Both the position numbers and the translations under genes were made by a program. Under the pieces are notes generated by a model. It did no database searches, had not been told where the DNA came from, and saw nothing but the letters and a program-made list of their open reading frames with translations. From contig OZ038383.1 in assembly GCA_964036045.1 (NCBI GenBank), positions 68,345,888-68,409,887 of the forward strand: a stretch of 64,000 nucleotides of DNA, written 5' to 3'. Below are positions 32,116-44,865 of this stretch, piece by piece; the stretch's first letter is position 1, and each line of letters opens with the position of its first letter. The stretch is from Eutreptiella sp. 'Long Island Sound 2002'. Lineage: Eukaryota > Euglenozoa > Euglenophyceae > Eutreptiales > Eutreptiaceae.

Positions 32116-33000
32116 AGGGGCCCAGCCTCCGACACCCGAGCGGCGGTGTCCTGGAACGTCCAGGGCTCGATGCGGGGGGACGGCGTACCAGTGGCCCCAG
32201 GTATGCTCGACGGTGAAGCGGTGGCGGCGGGCATCATGAAGGCCGAGGGTGCAATCCTGGGCCTATTCCAGGAGACCGGCCTGCAGGACCCACAAGGTGT
32301 GGTGCACTCCGAGAACCAGTGGCGTCACCACGGGTATCATGCGTACCAAGGGGTGGATGCCCAGGCGGCGTCGGCGGCGGCGGTGCGCGGCGGGCTCTTG
32401 ATTGCCCTTCGGGCGGACATGTTCGCCGCGGAGGAAGTTCGAGATATCGTGAACATCGTGCCAGGCAAGGCCATGGCCCTCGATGTGGTGACCGCAGGTG
32501 GCACCCTCACGGTCATCAACGTCCACGGCCCGGGTAGCGGCGGCGACTCCTGGGCGTCTAAGGCGTCTTTCCGGGCTGACGTGGCCATGTACGCGGCGGC
32601 CAAGAGCGCGGGTGGCACCAGGGCCGTGCTCCTCGGAGGGGACTTCAACGTGTGGCTCGAGTCCCCGTGGCACCCTACCACGAGGAGGTTCCAAGCCCTG
32701 TGGGAACAGTGTGGTTTCCACAGGGCAGGCCCGGAACGGGAGGAGGACAGGAGGCCCACGAGAGCAGGGCACCGACTGGACTCCTTCCTTCTAAACTCGC
32801 CTCTGGTCCCATGGGCGGCGCGTGAGCGCCCTCACTTGGCGCCAGGGCGGTCTCCTGCGTCATTGGGGTCGGATCATGGCCCTGTGGTCCTGGACATCCC
32901 GCTAGCGGTGGCCAGCAAAGGAGAGGGTCACCAGGATGGCCTACTCGCACGCCCAGGGCAGGCTGCATGCCATACGCCCCGACTCCCCGGGGGTTCGTGA
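32116..33000 (+). CDS. B1 ORF2 part 1: APE-type endonuclease
   Basis: Endonuclease/exonuclease/phosphatase fold that nicks target DNA for primed reverse transcription. All key motifs are present: S-W-N (32149-32157), F-Q-E-T, N-V-H-G-P, G-D-F-N (32638-32649), L-D-S-F and S-D-H-G-P (32869-32883). The frame is open from the ORF1 stop, and no ATG precedes the catalytic Asn. An extra A in GCAAAGG near 32922 shifts the frame away from the RT. B2 lacks that A, so the endonuclease and RT were originally one chain. Confidence 0.85.
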   Translation, partial: RGPASDTRAAVSWNVQGSMRGDGVPVAPGMLDGEAVAAGIMKAEGAILGLFQETGLQDPQGVVHSENQWRHHGYHAYQGVDAQAASAAAVRGGLLIALRADMFAAEEVRDIVNIVPGKAMALDVVTAGGTLTVINVHGPGSGGDSWASKASFRADVAMYAAAKSAGGTRAVLLGGDFNVWLESPWHPTTRRFQALWEQCGFHRAGPEREEDRRPTRAGHRLDSFLLNSPLVPWAARERPHLAPGRSPASLGSDHGPVVLDIPLAVASKGEGHQDGLLARPGQAACHTPRLPGGS

Positions 33001-36000
33001 GGCGGCAGCGGCAGTACTGCAGAAGGCCTGCGGGGATCGGCGGCTACAGGCGTGGCTCTCGTCGGACCAGGACGCTGCCACCATGGGCACGTCGGAGGTG
33101 CAAGCGGTCTTTGAACTGCTCTACGCTTTCCGTGACGACGTGTCCAGGGTCACGGGAGTGCGCATGCCTTCAGGCGTGGACCCGCAGTACCCGTACGGGC
33201 AGGCGGAAACGGAGGTGTCGTTGGACCAGGTCCTCTCGGATCAGCGGGCCCTGGCCTGGCGCGCCCATCAGCTGTGGCAACGGGACGCGGCGGCGGCCGG
33301 ACTCCACTCCCAGGAAGCGACTGCCCTGCTACAGCACCTCCGGCGGGTGGACCCCGACCTGTCCCCCGCCTCGGTAGAGGACCTGCGTGCCGCATTGGAC
33401 CAACAGCTCCACCAGCTGGAGACACGCGTGGAGGAGCTGCGGGATGTCCTCAGGAGCAACAGGCGCCGGTCCATCAAGGACTACTGGCGGGGCAGGGTAC
33501 CGGATCTACAGCTCCGATGGACGGCGATACGGGGGCCCATCAACGTGGTGAACTATGCCCCGTCAGGCCTATGGTCCGTACGCGTCCGCGAGTCGGAGAA
33601 GGTGCTCTTGGAGGCCTCGGACGTCATCGGTGAGGTCCAGAGGTATTGGGAGGCGCTGCACGCCAAGCGGCCAGTGAACCTGCCGGCCTTCGAGCGGCTG
33701 GTCCGAGCCCACATTCCCACAGGGGTGCCGGAGGAATGGAGGTTGGTACAGGACTACACCATGCAGGACCTTAAAGACGCCGTGAGGCAGGCCGTGGCGG
33801 ACGACAAAGCTCCGGGGTCCAACCGGGTCACGGCTGCCCTCATAGCAGAGCTGCCTGAACCGGTGCAGGGGCTCCTAGTGCATGCGTACAGGGCAATCCT
33901 GCGGGGTGCGGACGTCCCGGAGTCCTGGCACGAGGCCATTATCTGGCTGATGCCCAAGGGCACAGCCACGGGCAACCTGGACGAGTACAGGCCGATAGCG
34001 CTGGGGCAGCAAGACATGCGAATGCTCATGACTCCCCTCATGCGAAGGTTCACAGCTGTCCTGGCACGCAAGGGACTGGCCGCGGACTGGCAGTTCGGAG
34101 CCATGCCGGGCTCCACGGCGGCTGCCCCGGTGTTCCTGGCCCAGCGCAGGCTGCAGCGTGGGCTGGAGGAAAACCACGTCCTGGCCTTCGATGTGTCAAA
34201 AGCTTTTGACACAGCGCCGCACGGAGCGCTAGCGCTCCTCCTGCGCCACATGGGTGTCCCGGAAGAGCTCATCAGGCTCTTCCACACCCTCAGCTGCGGG
34301 TCTCTGGTGCGCATCATCACCGCGCACGGCCCGACGCCGAGCATACGACTCCACAGGGGCTTGCGGCAGGGCAGTGCGGAGAGCGCTGTGCTCTACCTCC
34401 TCCTTTTGGAGCCTCTCCTGCGGAGCCTCGCCTGCAAGGCGCGGGGAGATGCTCGCCATGCGGTGCCACCCCTGGTGCAGGCGTACTGTGATGACCTCCT
34501 GTTGATAGCGCACTCCCTGCCGCAATTCCTGGAGTATGCGGCGGCGATAGCGCGGTATCTCACTGACATGGGCATGTCCCTCAACGTGGGCAAATGCGCC
34601 TATGCCAATACTGCTCGCATCCATTCGATTATGGTATACCTGAACCCGGGGGACACGGCGGCCCCATGGGTATGCTTATGTGCCAAGGGCACGCTACCAT
34701 ACTTGGGCCTGCGCCTCGATCCGAGGGGGATGGCGACCATGAAGGAGAAACATGTACTCCGGTGTGAAGCCCTGCTGGGCTGGTGCAAGAACACGTTGGG
34801 GCCGGCGGCGGTGCCTCATGAGGTGATGGCGGCTGTGGTTGGAGGCATCGTGCGGTACGCGGCGCCCTACCTGTCCGACACGGCAGAGGCGGTGATCAAG
34901 CTGAATACTGCCATCAAGGCTGCGGCCCTGCAGTTCGAGAAGCTGCCCAAGGACCTGTCCAACGTGGCGGTGCGGTCAGGTCATGGGCTACGGTTGGCGG
35001 ATGTCCAGGTTATATGCCGCGACTCCGTTGTGGCGACCATGGCTCAGCTCACCCACCACAGGTCGACGACAGTCCGGGATGAGCTGCGGGCCATGCTCCG
35101 AGACATGCACGTGCAGTACGGAGTGTGCGGGCAGCTCATGGTGCCCTTCGTGTCATTCGCCACACACGCTGGCAATACGTGGGTGGACAGGGTACTCAGG
35201 GCGATGGGGACGTTGCGCGTAGGGCTTCTCATGCCATCGTCGGTGTACTCGTGTGTACACGCCCATCTGCCGCAAGTGCAGTGGGCGGGGCGGAAGTGGG
35301 TGTCCCATTTCTATACCTTCAAGGGTAGGGACATCTGCATTCTCTCGGGGCCCCGCACAGATGCGACAGTACAGTCCCTGACTGATCCCGCAGATGACCT
35401 CCTGCATGCGCGGCTCCCCTGCCCTGCGCCTGGGCACTGGGCGGTCCAGCTTCAGGAGTGCCATGAGGACCACCTGCACCTTCCGCACGCGGGAGTAGGG
35501 CCCCACCAGCTGGACCACGTGTGGCTCACGGGGCTTCGCGACGTCTTCCGGCCGCAGCTGCCCGGTCCGTTGACTCACCGGCTAATACACCCGGTGCGCC
35601 GAAAGAAGGCCAGCAAACGCAATAGACAGTCCGCAGCGGGGGACGTGTATGTGGTGGGCGGATACAGGGAGGAAGGATGGGACCCGGCCAACCCGGGGCT
35701 GTCCATGCCGTTCGTCCCGCTAGCCGCCCTCCTGTTTCTGTTGGGGGACGTCTTTGAGGGCTACCAACAGCAAGACGATCCGGCGTCCGTCCCCCTGCTC
35801 ACTCCTCACGCCGGGGGCGGCATAAGCCCGCCACCACTGTGGGTTGTGCACGGGCGGCCAGCGTTTTCCAGGGCGTGCGCGGCGGTGCACAAGTGCAGCG
35901 AATGGGCAATTGTTCTTCTGCTGCCGGCAGGCCCAATCCCGGATCCGGATGAGTACTCGGTCCCGGAAGTGGTCCGGATGTCCAACGTGCCGCACGATCC

Positions 36001-36265
36001 GCACGTCGCCGTCACGTCGTTGCGTGATGGCGGCGCGGTGGAGCAGGGGTCTGTGGTGGTATACCAGCCTTCCTGCTCCGCAACAGTTTGGGGAGCGGAG
36101 TATACCACCGCCCTGGACGCCATAAAGTCAGTCTGCGGATGTGACCTGGCCCGGAGACCACATGCGGTGTATCGACCGAGGGTGGTCCTGTCCCCGGAGC
36201 TCACGGCCTCTAGTGCGGCGTCCCTGGGAAAGGTGGTGCAGAGCCCCCACTCCGACGTGGCGTAG
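32936..36265 (+). CDS. B1 ORF2 part 2: reverse transcriptase
   Basis: Open for 1109 codons to TAG at 36263-36265. Residues 1-280 form a linker rich in charged helices. RT follows: L-M-P-K-G and R-P-I-A-L near 33950-34000, motif A F-D-V-S-K-A-F-D (34187-34210), motif B L-R-Q-G-S (34363-34377) and motif C Y-C-D-D (34484-34495). This is a standard LINE polymerase. The ATG at 32936 is only the first in this frame; homology with B2 begins upstream. The terminal TAG aligns with a TGG (Trp) codon in B2, so it is a nonsense mutation and the protein continues. Confidence 0.88.
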   Translation: MAYSHAQGRLHAIRPDSPGVREAAAAVLQKACGDRRLQAWLSSDQDAATMGTSEVQAVFELLYAFRDDVSRVTGVRMPSGVDPQYPYGQAETEVSLDQVLSDQRALAWRAHQLWQRDAAAAGLHSQEATALLQHLRRVDPDLSPASVEDLRAALDQQLHQLETRVEELRDVLRSNRRRSIKDYWRGRVPDLQLRWTAIRGPINVVNYAPSGLWSVRVRESEKVLLEASDVIGEVQRYWEALHAKRPVNLPAFERLVRAHIPTGVPEEWRLVQDYTMQDLKDAVRQAVADDKAPGSNRVTAALIAELPEPVQGLLVHAYRAILRGADVPESWHEAIIWLMPKGTATGNLDEYRPIALGQQDMRMLMTPLMRRFTAVLARKGLAADWQFGAMPGSTAAAPVFLAQRRLQRGLEENHVLAFDVSKAFDTAPHGALALLLRHMGVPEELIRLFHTLSCGSLVRIITAHGPTPSIRLHRGLRQGSAESAVLYLLLLEPLLRSLACKARGDARHAVPPLVQAYCDDLLLIAHSLPQFLEYAAAIARYLTDMGMSLNVGKCAYANTARIHSIMVYLNPGDTAAPWVCLCAKGTLPYLGLRLDPRGMATMKEKHVLRCEALLGWCKNTLGPAAVPHEVMAAVVGGIVRYAAPYLSDTAEAVIKLNTAIKAAALQFEKLPKDLSNVAVRSGHGLRLADVQVICRDSVVATMAQLTHHRSTTVRDELRAMLRDMHVQYGVCGQLMVPFVSFATHAGNTWVDRVLRAMGTLRVGLLMPSSVYSCVHAHLPQVQWAGRKWVSHFYTFKGRDICILSGPRTDATVQSLTDPADDLLHARLPCPAPGHWAVQLQECHEDHLHLPHAGVGPHQLDHVWLTGLRDVFRPQLPGPLTHRLIHPVRRKKASKRNRQSAAGDVYVVGGYREEGWDPANPGLSMPFVPLAALLFLLGDVFEGYQQQDDPASVPLLTPHAGGGISPPPLWVVHGRPAFSRACAAVHKCSEWAIVLLLPAGPIPDPDEYSVPEVVRMSNVPHDPHVAVTSLRDGGAVEQGSVVVYQPSCSATVWGAEYTTALDAIKSVCGCDLARRPHAVYRPRVVLSPELTASSAASLGKVVQSPHSDVA

Positions 36266-36905
36266 CTGGAGCCCCAGCGGTACTGGTGGGTGCCGGTGGC
36301 GACTAAAGTCACATCGTCTGACGCGTCGCCCCAGGGAGACGACGCCACAAACGTGGCGGTGGCCAGCCACGGAATCCCCACGTGGACGGGTGCCATCTAC
36401 GGCACGGTCCCGGAGGCAGAGATCATTGGCGCGGCGGCGTACTTGTTGCACACGCCCCCGTCAGCGTGCACGGTACACGTGGTGGATGCGTCCGTCATAG
36501 GAGCGCATCTCCGCAGGGCGCAGGAGGCCCTGTACCGTGGCATCAAGGGGCCGACATCACATCTGGTCAATCAGCACGCACTGAGCTGGATAGTGGAGGG
36601 GCTGCGGCGGCTGCCGCGCCGAGTTGGGGGGCCGCACCACTGGGTGGTGAGGCAGAGCTCGCACTTGGCGGCGGTCCCGCTCGAGGCACCGGACTCTGCC
36701 GCGGCCCGTGCAATGGCCCCGCCAGTCCATCTTGTCCTGCCAAAGGAGCACGCCATCCTCTTGGTGCCGGGGGATAATGGTGAGCTCGAGCCGCGTGTGC
36801 CATCCATGCAAGCCCTTCAGCAAGTCCGGGAGATGGAGTGGCGTTCGCTGGCGGCTCGCACCAGGGCGCACACGCCACTGGCTGGCGCCTGCGAGGCGGG
36901 CCCCT
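36266..36905 (+). pseudogene. B1 ORF2 part 3: RNase H-like domain
   Basis: Continues the RT frame after the TAG. Four acidic positions fit a diverged RNase H: S-S-D-A-S (Asp codon 36320-36322), E-A-E-I (about 36414), V-V-D-A-S (about 36485) and A-P-D-S-A (about 36690). The canonical D-G-S and D-S forms are D-A-S here, so the assignment rests on order and spacing. A one-base loss near 36903, compared with B2, moves the rest into another frame. Confidence 0.6.
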
Positions 36906-38820
36906 GGGAGCTGTGCACCACGGCCCAACGCACAGGAATATGCTGCGGGCACGTGACGGTCGCTTGTCCACCATGCAGGTCATGCGACGGTGGAGACAGA
37001 AGCTCACGCGTATGGCAATACCAGCCCACCCCTGTATCTTCTGTGGGGGGCCGGAGGAGGACATTGGCCACATGCGCCTACTGTGTGCGCGGGACGAGGA
37101 GGTGGCTGGGCTCCTGTGCAGGCGTGTGGAGGAGTTCACGGCGGAGCTACCCCTGACGGACAGGGCGGTGGAGTTCGTGGCGTGGAGGGAGCACGGCTGC
37201 AGGTGGACTGAATCCCTGATGGCGGGTGTCGTCCCCGGGGACCTGAAGCGGCTGTTCGCTGCGGTGCGAGCGGCGTCGTCCCGGGGCCCTGCCAAGGCCA
37301 GGCTCTTTGTGGAGGACATGGTCCAGATTGGGGAAGATGTGTATGCCCGCAGGAACCATCGGCTCACCCAGATCATGCGGCTGCCGATGCAAGATCGGAG
37401 GAGAGCGGTATACGCGTTCCTGCGCGGTGACACACCCTTCTGCCCGCCGGCAGGGAGGATTCTGCAGCGTCCGCCGTGGAACCCGTTTGCCGGCCTCCCC
37501 GGCGACCTGCGGGCAACCTTTCAGAGGGCACCGCTGCACGCACTGCTGGTGTCGCGGTCGTGCATCGAGCATGACGAGGCCCTGTCCTTGTTCCCTCACT
37601 GGATGGCGGCGGTGGCGCAGGCCTTCAGCCAATGGATCGGTTCCTGGGTGGCGCGGGACATCACGACATTCAGGGAGTGGTCCCGCGTGGTGTCGGCGCA
37701 GTCGTGGGCCCAGGTGCGTGGTACCAAGGTGAGAAGCCCTGACGGGCAGAGTGATCCCTGGCTTCAGATATACGCCAACCATCCAGCTGTGGGGAACGTC
37801 ATGGGCTGGCCTAGCGAGGTGCTGCCGGTCCTTCAGCAACCTCTGTGCAGTCTCCCAATCCTGGCGGTGGCTGTTGTACTTGACGTGGGTACGTTGTGGC
37901 TGTATGACCGGCAGCTGCGACGAGCCGTACCAGCGGTCACGGAGCAGCGGTCCATGGCAGTGTTAGTGGGCTCCAAGCAGCTGGCACGGGTACAGGGCGA
38001 CGACGCGCAAGGCCACGTCACGGAGGCCATGTTCTCTCTGCCAGAGGGGGACGACCACGTGGCTGCCGATGCCCGTCACACCCTTGACACCCTGGGCCTC
38101 GAGGCGGTCATTGAGGCTCGGGCGGGAGGACAACGCTTGGTTCTGGCTTCCGCCAGGGGCCCGGGGCAAGACGGGGTTGATGTCATCGGGGAGGTCTTGC
38201 GGGACTACGGTTGGGAGCTCGTGGCGCATGGCACGCGCAGCCCCAAAGTGGCGCGGTGGCCCCGGCTGCTTGAGAGCCTGCCGGAGATGCCCGACGGGCG
38301 ACCGATACTCCGCCCGGTGTCCACGTGGGAGGAAGCGAGGCGCAGCCTCCTCAGTTGTGCCACAGCACGCACGCTGGCGAGGGCTTTGCTCGGGCTCCAG
38401 GACGCGTGCTGCGATGTATGGCAGGACCTGTGGTCGCAGTGTTGTGATGGTAGCTGCATTCCATCGCGGTCTGTGCTTCCGCAGCGATGCCACGGGTGCG
38501 GGGAAACGGTGTCAGTTTGGGTTCATCAGTGTGCCTCCGCCCCGCTGTGCGGGACATGTAAGGAGCGTGCCGATAGGGGGTGGCCTAAGGCGAGGTGGGC
38601 ACTGCGGCACTCTGGACAGATGTCCTCAAGTGCCTGGAAGACTATCCAGGATGGCCTGAAGAGTGTCCGAGTGGAAGGGGTACAGTGCCCTGGAGCGCCG
38701 TCTGCGGCCCTGCCCCTGATGCTGTGGTGGGCGGCTCTGGAGGGCGACTCACGGATACTCTGGTTGTGGCATCGCGGAGGAAATGGTGACGGCGTGGTGG
38801 AGGCCGGGGGTGCAGATTGA
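36906..38820 (+). CDS. B1 ORF2 part 4: CCHC finger, large C-terminal region, zinc ribbon
   Basis: Open to TGA at 38818-38820. A CX2CX8HX4C finger lies at about 37033-37085, as in other LINEs. It is followed by some 550 residues with no domain I can name, including a helical segment and a central part that B2 has lost by deletion. Near the end are two CXXC motifs (C-H-G-C at about 38488 and C-G-T-C at about 38549) about 18 residues apart. They are conserved in B2 (C-S-G-C and C-G-S-C), so a zinc ribbon is likely. LINE proteins usually end soon after the CCHC finger, which makes this extension notable. Confidence 0.75.
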
Positions 38821-39156
38821 TGGGGTTGGGAATTGTGGGTGCACCAGCTACCGTCCCTACGCTGGACGCAGCGGAGGGGGTAGCGCCTGAGAAGCAGTGC
38901 CTTCGCGGCCTGATTGTGCGGTACTGGCAGGCGGCGTATGACGGCCAACGCGATGTGACAGGTCGTGCCGGCCTGATGGTGAGCCGTACTGCCCCCGTGC
39001 ATGAGGGTTGGACAGGGATGCTTCACCCGCCTGCCCCGGGTCGCCGCATACAACAGTGAGGTGTCATGGGTCGTCCCGACCAGGGTAATAAGGCCCAAAC
39101 CCCTGTAGGGTATTCCCATGGCACCGGGGTCTCTACTGGCGGCCCGGCTACGGCAG
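38821..39156 (+). other. B1 3' UTR
   Basis: Shares blocks with B2 on the minus strand (50482-50850), including GACCAGGGTAATAAGG near 39078 and CATGGCACCGGGGTCTCTA near 39118. Both copies diverge after GGCTACGGCAG. Confidence 0.75.
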
Positions 39157-39713
39157 TATTGGGAGTGGTTGCTCGGGATCCACCGGGGGTGCACGGAGTT
39201 GTCTGGGGGTTACAGCGTTGCTGCGCCCCCTGAGAGTGTTACACGGGGTTGCGGGGTCCGCCTGCAGGCCCCGGGAGCGGCGACGAGGCGAAGATGTGTG
39301 CGTGGAAGGATATGACAGTGGGGTCGTCAGGGGGACAGTATGGCGGGCGTCGTGGAGACGGCGTGGCAGCCTGGGAGGAGCACTCACGGGGGGCACGTGG
39401 AGTTCCAGGTGACGGCGTACTGGAGTCTTGGGGGTAAACGCGGCGGTACTGGGATCCGTACGGTGGGGGTACGCGGCGGTACTCGGGAACCGTACAGTAG
39501 GGGAGCAGCGGGGAAGTTCCAGATGACGGTGTACTGGCGTCGTGGGGGTATACGCGGCGGTACTGGGGGACCGTATGGTGAGGGTACGCGGCGGTACTGG
39601 AGGGCCGTACAGTGGGGGCGCTACGGGGTTGCATGGCGGTACTGGGGTGTCCCCTTGACCCCTCTTACAACTCAGGGGGAGCGCGGGGGCATCCCCTGGC
39701 CCCGTTAACAAAC
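39157..39713. repeat. Minisatellite around GCGGCGGTACTGG and flank
   Basis: Irregular units of roughly 33-60 bp carrying CGGCGGTACT and CCGTACGGTGGGGG, mainly 39430-39640. The stretch 39630-39713 resembles the arms of the inverted repeat at 49908-50471. No gene seen. Confidence 0.65.
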
Positions 39714-41050
39714 TAGAGGGACCGTGCCTGCGGGCATGTACATAGTCTAACCTCTGACCATGGCCTTGTGGTTGCGGTGGTGCGTGTCGTGGCGGCTCGC
39801 AGGTGGCGTCGGCGTGGCAACAGCGGTACTGCGTGGCGTCGTAGCGAAGAGTATGCAGTCGCCTCACCACTGTAACGGCTTACCCCTGGGGGGCGCCAGT
39901 CCGGTCGGCTAGAGGCGAGGAGGGCAGAGGAGCGGCATGGTGAGTGGTCCGGGGGGTGACGCGCGGGCCAATGCTATAAGTAGGCTCGCCACGTCGTCGG
40001 TGGGGGCCGAACCTGCGGCCTGGCCGCTGCTGTGGCGGAAGAGGCGCAACCACGGAAGCTGGCCAATCAGTGCAGGTAAGGGTCAAGGGTAGGCGCCAGG
40101 GCAATGTATGTGGGCCAGATGAGATGCACCTGGTTACCACGGCCCGGGGCGAGCCTCTGGTGGGTACCCCTACAGGGGGTCGATAACCAAGCTACGGCAC
40201 CCACCAGCCCGAATCCCAGCCAGCGATATTCACGGGTTGCGCCACTCCCGTCGCGTAGCGGCCGGCGTCCCCCCCTGTAGACCCTCACGATATACTATAT
40301 GTGGGCAAGTGGATACCTCGGAGCAGATTGGGCGCTGGCCCCTGACTTGGGGTGCCGGCATGGTATATATCTGGGGTGTGGGTGCTGCTCAGGGCCACGG
40401 GGACGTGGAATTGGTACCGTGTTTCTGTACTATACTAGGGGACTGGTGCGGTGGGACGGTGGCGTACATTGTGGAGACATGGGGGCGATGAAAGCTGAGG
40501 GCCAGGCTAGGCTGGAGCCTCCCAGAAATCCTGGCTATGCACATACGGGCTATTGCGTGCTGGCAGAGGGATACGTGGAGTCAGGGGTGGTGGGCAGTTT
40601 CGAGGACGCAGACGGCAATGGATTCCATGGGGTCATGAGTGATGGATGTCTCCACGGTGGCGGGGGTACGCGAACGACGGAGGGTCAGCTCTCGCTTCGC
40701 CGCATGCGTGCTGCTTTGTTCCTTGGTTGCCGCTTTGCGACGGACAGAGATGCCCTTGCTTTCTGCTTGTTGCGATGCTGCTGCGCTGCTTTGCCTTGCC
40801 CCCTTACCCCCGGCGAACAAACGGACCAGCGTCCGTCGCCGTTGCTAATGCTAACGCTTTGCAGTTGCCACTGCCCCCAAAGCCTGGTTGACCGGTATCC
40901 CCGGTCCTCTGGGTCCTCCGTCATGCTGTGGGCCACCTCAGGCAGCCCTGGGACCCACAGGATCGAGCGAGGCAGGAACCACCTGTCGGCGCGAGATGCC
41001 CGGTAACTCCAGTAGACGGCATGATAAGTGGTTATGACTATGACTATGAC
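39714..41050 (+). repeat. Repeat family C, copy C1
   Basis: Diverged relative of C2 and C3, which lie inverted at 45735-49904. Landmarks are CCTGCGGGCATGTACATAG at the left end, ACCCCTACAGGGGGTCGATA near 40166 and GGCATGATAAGTGGTTATGA near the right end, followed by TATGAC units and (TA)n. A frame at about 40703-41006 is shared with the other copies, but indels elsewhere make coding doubtful. The class is unknown. Confidence 0.65.
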
Positions 41051-41082
<32 letters not shown>

Positions 41083-41088
41083 TATATG

Positions 41089-41122
<34 letters not shown>

Positions 41123-41158
41123 TATATGTATATAGATACACATATATATGTGTGTGTC
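41051..41158. repeat. (TA)n/(CA)n microsatellite
   Basis: Impure TA/CA repeat at the right end of C1. Confidence 0.9.
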
Positions 41159-43199
<2,041 letters not shown>

Positions 43200-43202
43200 A
43201 GA

Positions 43203-44862
43203 TCCTCTAATCTACACCCCTGTCCCCACCTCTAGGTGGCTCCACCACACGGCTCTGGGATGCGTGTGAAGGGTACAACTAGGTGCATACATGTGGCGGA
43301 AGGGGCTAAACTTGGTCAAAACAGGCTCAATATGGGCTAAAAACACTTGTTTGTGCACCTCGAATGGTCCAGGGGTACTTTTGGAACAACACGTTTTTCA
43401 TCCATTTTTCGTCCCAAAACGGCCCCATTTCAAGGCATTTTGGGATTTTTCATGTGGCAAAACAAGTCACCACAGGCTAAATACACTTGTTGGAGCATCC
43501 CGAATGATCTAGGATCACTTTAGCAAAAACGCGGTTTGGACCCATTTTGGACGCATTTTTGGTCCCAAAAGAACCCATTTCCACGGCACTTTGAGGGTTT
43601 TCATGGGCCAAAACCCATCCCCATGGACTCACAATGCGCTAATATAACTTGTTTGAGCATCCCGAATGGTCCAGGGTCACTTTTCGAAAAACACGTTTTT
43701 GACCCATTGTTGACCCTTTTTTGGTCCCAAAATGGCCCCTTTTCAAGGCATTTGGGGATTTCGCACGGGCCAAAACGCGTCACCACAGGCGCGAAAAACA
43801 CTTCGTTGAGCATCCCGAATGGTCGAGGATCACTTTTGGAAAAACGCGTTTTTGACCCGTTTTTGACCCTTTTTTGGTTCAAAAACGGTCCATTTTCAAG
43901 GCATTTTGGGATTTTCCATGAGCCAAAACGTGTGATCTCGTGTTCAAACTGAGCTAAGACACTTTTTTGAGCACCGGAAATGGTCCAGGATCCAATTTGG
44001 AAAAATGTGTTTTTGATTCATTTTTGACCCTTTTTTGGTGATTGAAACAGCCCATTTTCAAGGCATTTTGGGATTTTCCATGGCCCAAAACGCGTCTCCA
44101 CGGGCACAAAACGGGCCAAAAGAACTTGTTTGAGTCTCCCCAGTGGTCTCGGAACGTCTTTGAACAATTTTTTCGCCCCGGGGACCCCGGTGGACCCGCC
44201 GTTCGCACCAACTTTGCGCGGGCTTTGCTGCCCGCCTCCTCCACCAAGAGACCACTGGTACGGGAGTCTAGGCGTCTCGTTGCGCGATTCTGAAGCTTGG
44301 AAACCACAAAAAGTGGGGGGTTGCGGGTGGAATAGGTTCCCTCGGAATTCGGTTTTGAGCCACATAGACCAAGATGCGACCTGTTCTTGGTTTTGGACGT
44401 GTTTGACACAAACAGCGCACATTCACGCCATTTTTGGCCATTTTTGGGCCGTTTCTGGGACATATTGTGGAGCCCGAGGGCAAGAAAGGGCTATCCGTCA
44501 TGGGGCAATTGAGGCGCACGTGGAGTGTAGGAACCGTTTGCCTTTGTTTGGCCCTATTGACTCAGTATCGGGGCCGGTTTGGGACAAAAAAGGCTGTTTT
44601 GGGGCACAAAATGCGCAGCTTTGGGAGGGCACCTCCCGTCTTGGCACCCCCGCCTTGGGGCGCCATCAGTGAGTTTTTGGCTCAAAACTTGGATTTGGCA
44701 AGGACACCACCTAGGCTATGGGCTGGCTAGAGTAGCGTAGAGCCCGGAGCAATGAGGTGGAGCAATGGCCAAAACGGAAAGGAGAAGTGCTTGTTGCTTG
44801 TTGTTGTTGCTTGCTTGCTGCTTGCTTGTTAGCTAGATTTAAGGCGAGAGGGGTGTAGCAAT
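43203..44862. mobile_element. Element D2, inverted relative to D1
   Basis: About 1.66 kb. Its left end, CCTCTAATCTACACCCC (about 43205), is the reverse complement of the right end of D1. Its right end, GAGAGGGGTGTAG (about 44844-44856), matches the left end of D1. The 163-bp units lie at about 43290-44160, marked by CAAGGCATTTTGGGATTTT. It has no transposase. A tandem duplication breakpoint falls inside it at about 44417. Confidence 0.65.
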
Positions 44863-44865
44863 ACG

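Larger units (their letters stand above)
31470..39156 (+). mobile_element. LINE copy B1, non-LTR retrotransposon
   Basis: 5' truncated at a TA microsatellite. It contains the end of ORF1, an almost intact ORF2 and a 3' UTR. Homology with copy B2 (minus strand) ends at GGCTACGGCAG near 39156, which defines the 3' end. No poly-A tail is seen. ORF2 carries three lesions relative to B2: one extra A near 32922, TGG to TAG at 36263, and one lost base near 36903. B1 is therefore younger than the heavily decayed B2. Confidence 0.85.

Noticed and set aside
32900-32950. Programmed frameshift between endonuclease and RT in B1
   Set aside because: B2 lacks the extra A and carries a different lesion nearby, so the ancestral frame was continuous and the shift is a copy-specific mutation.
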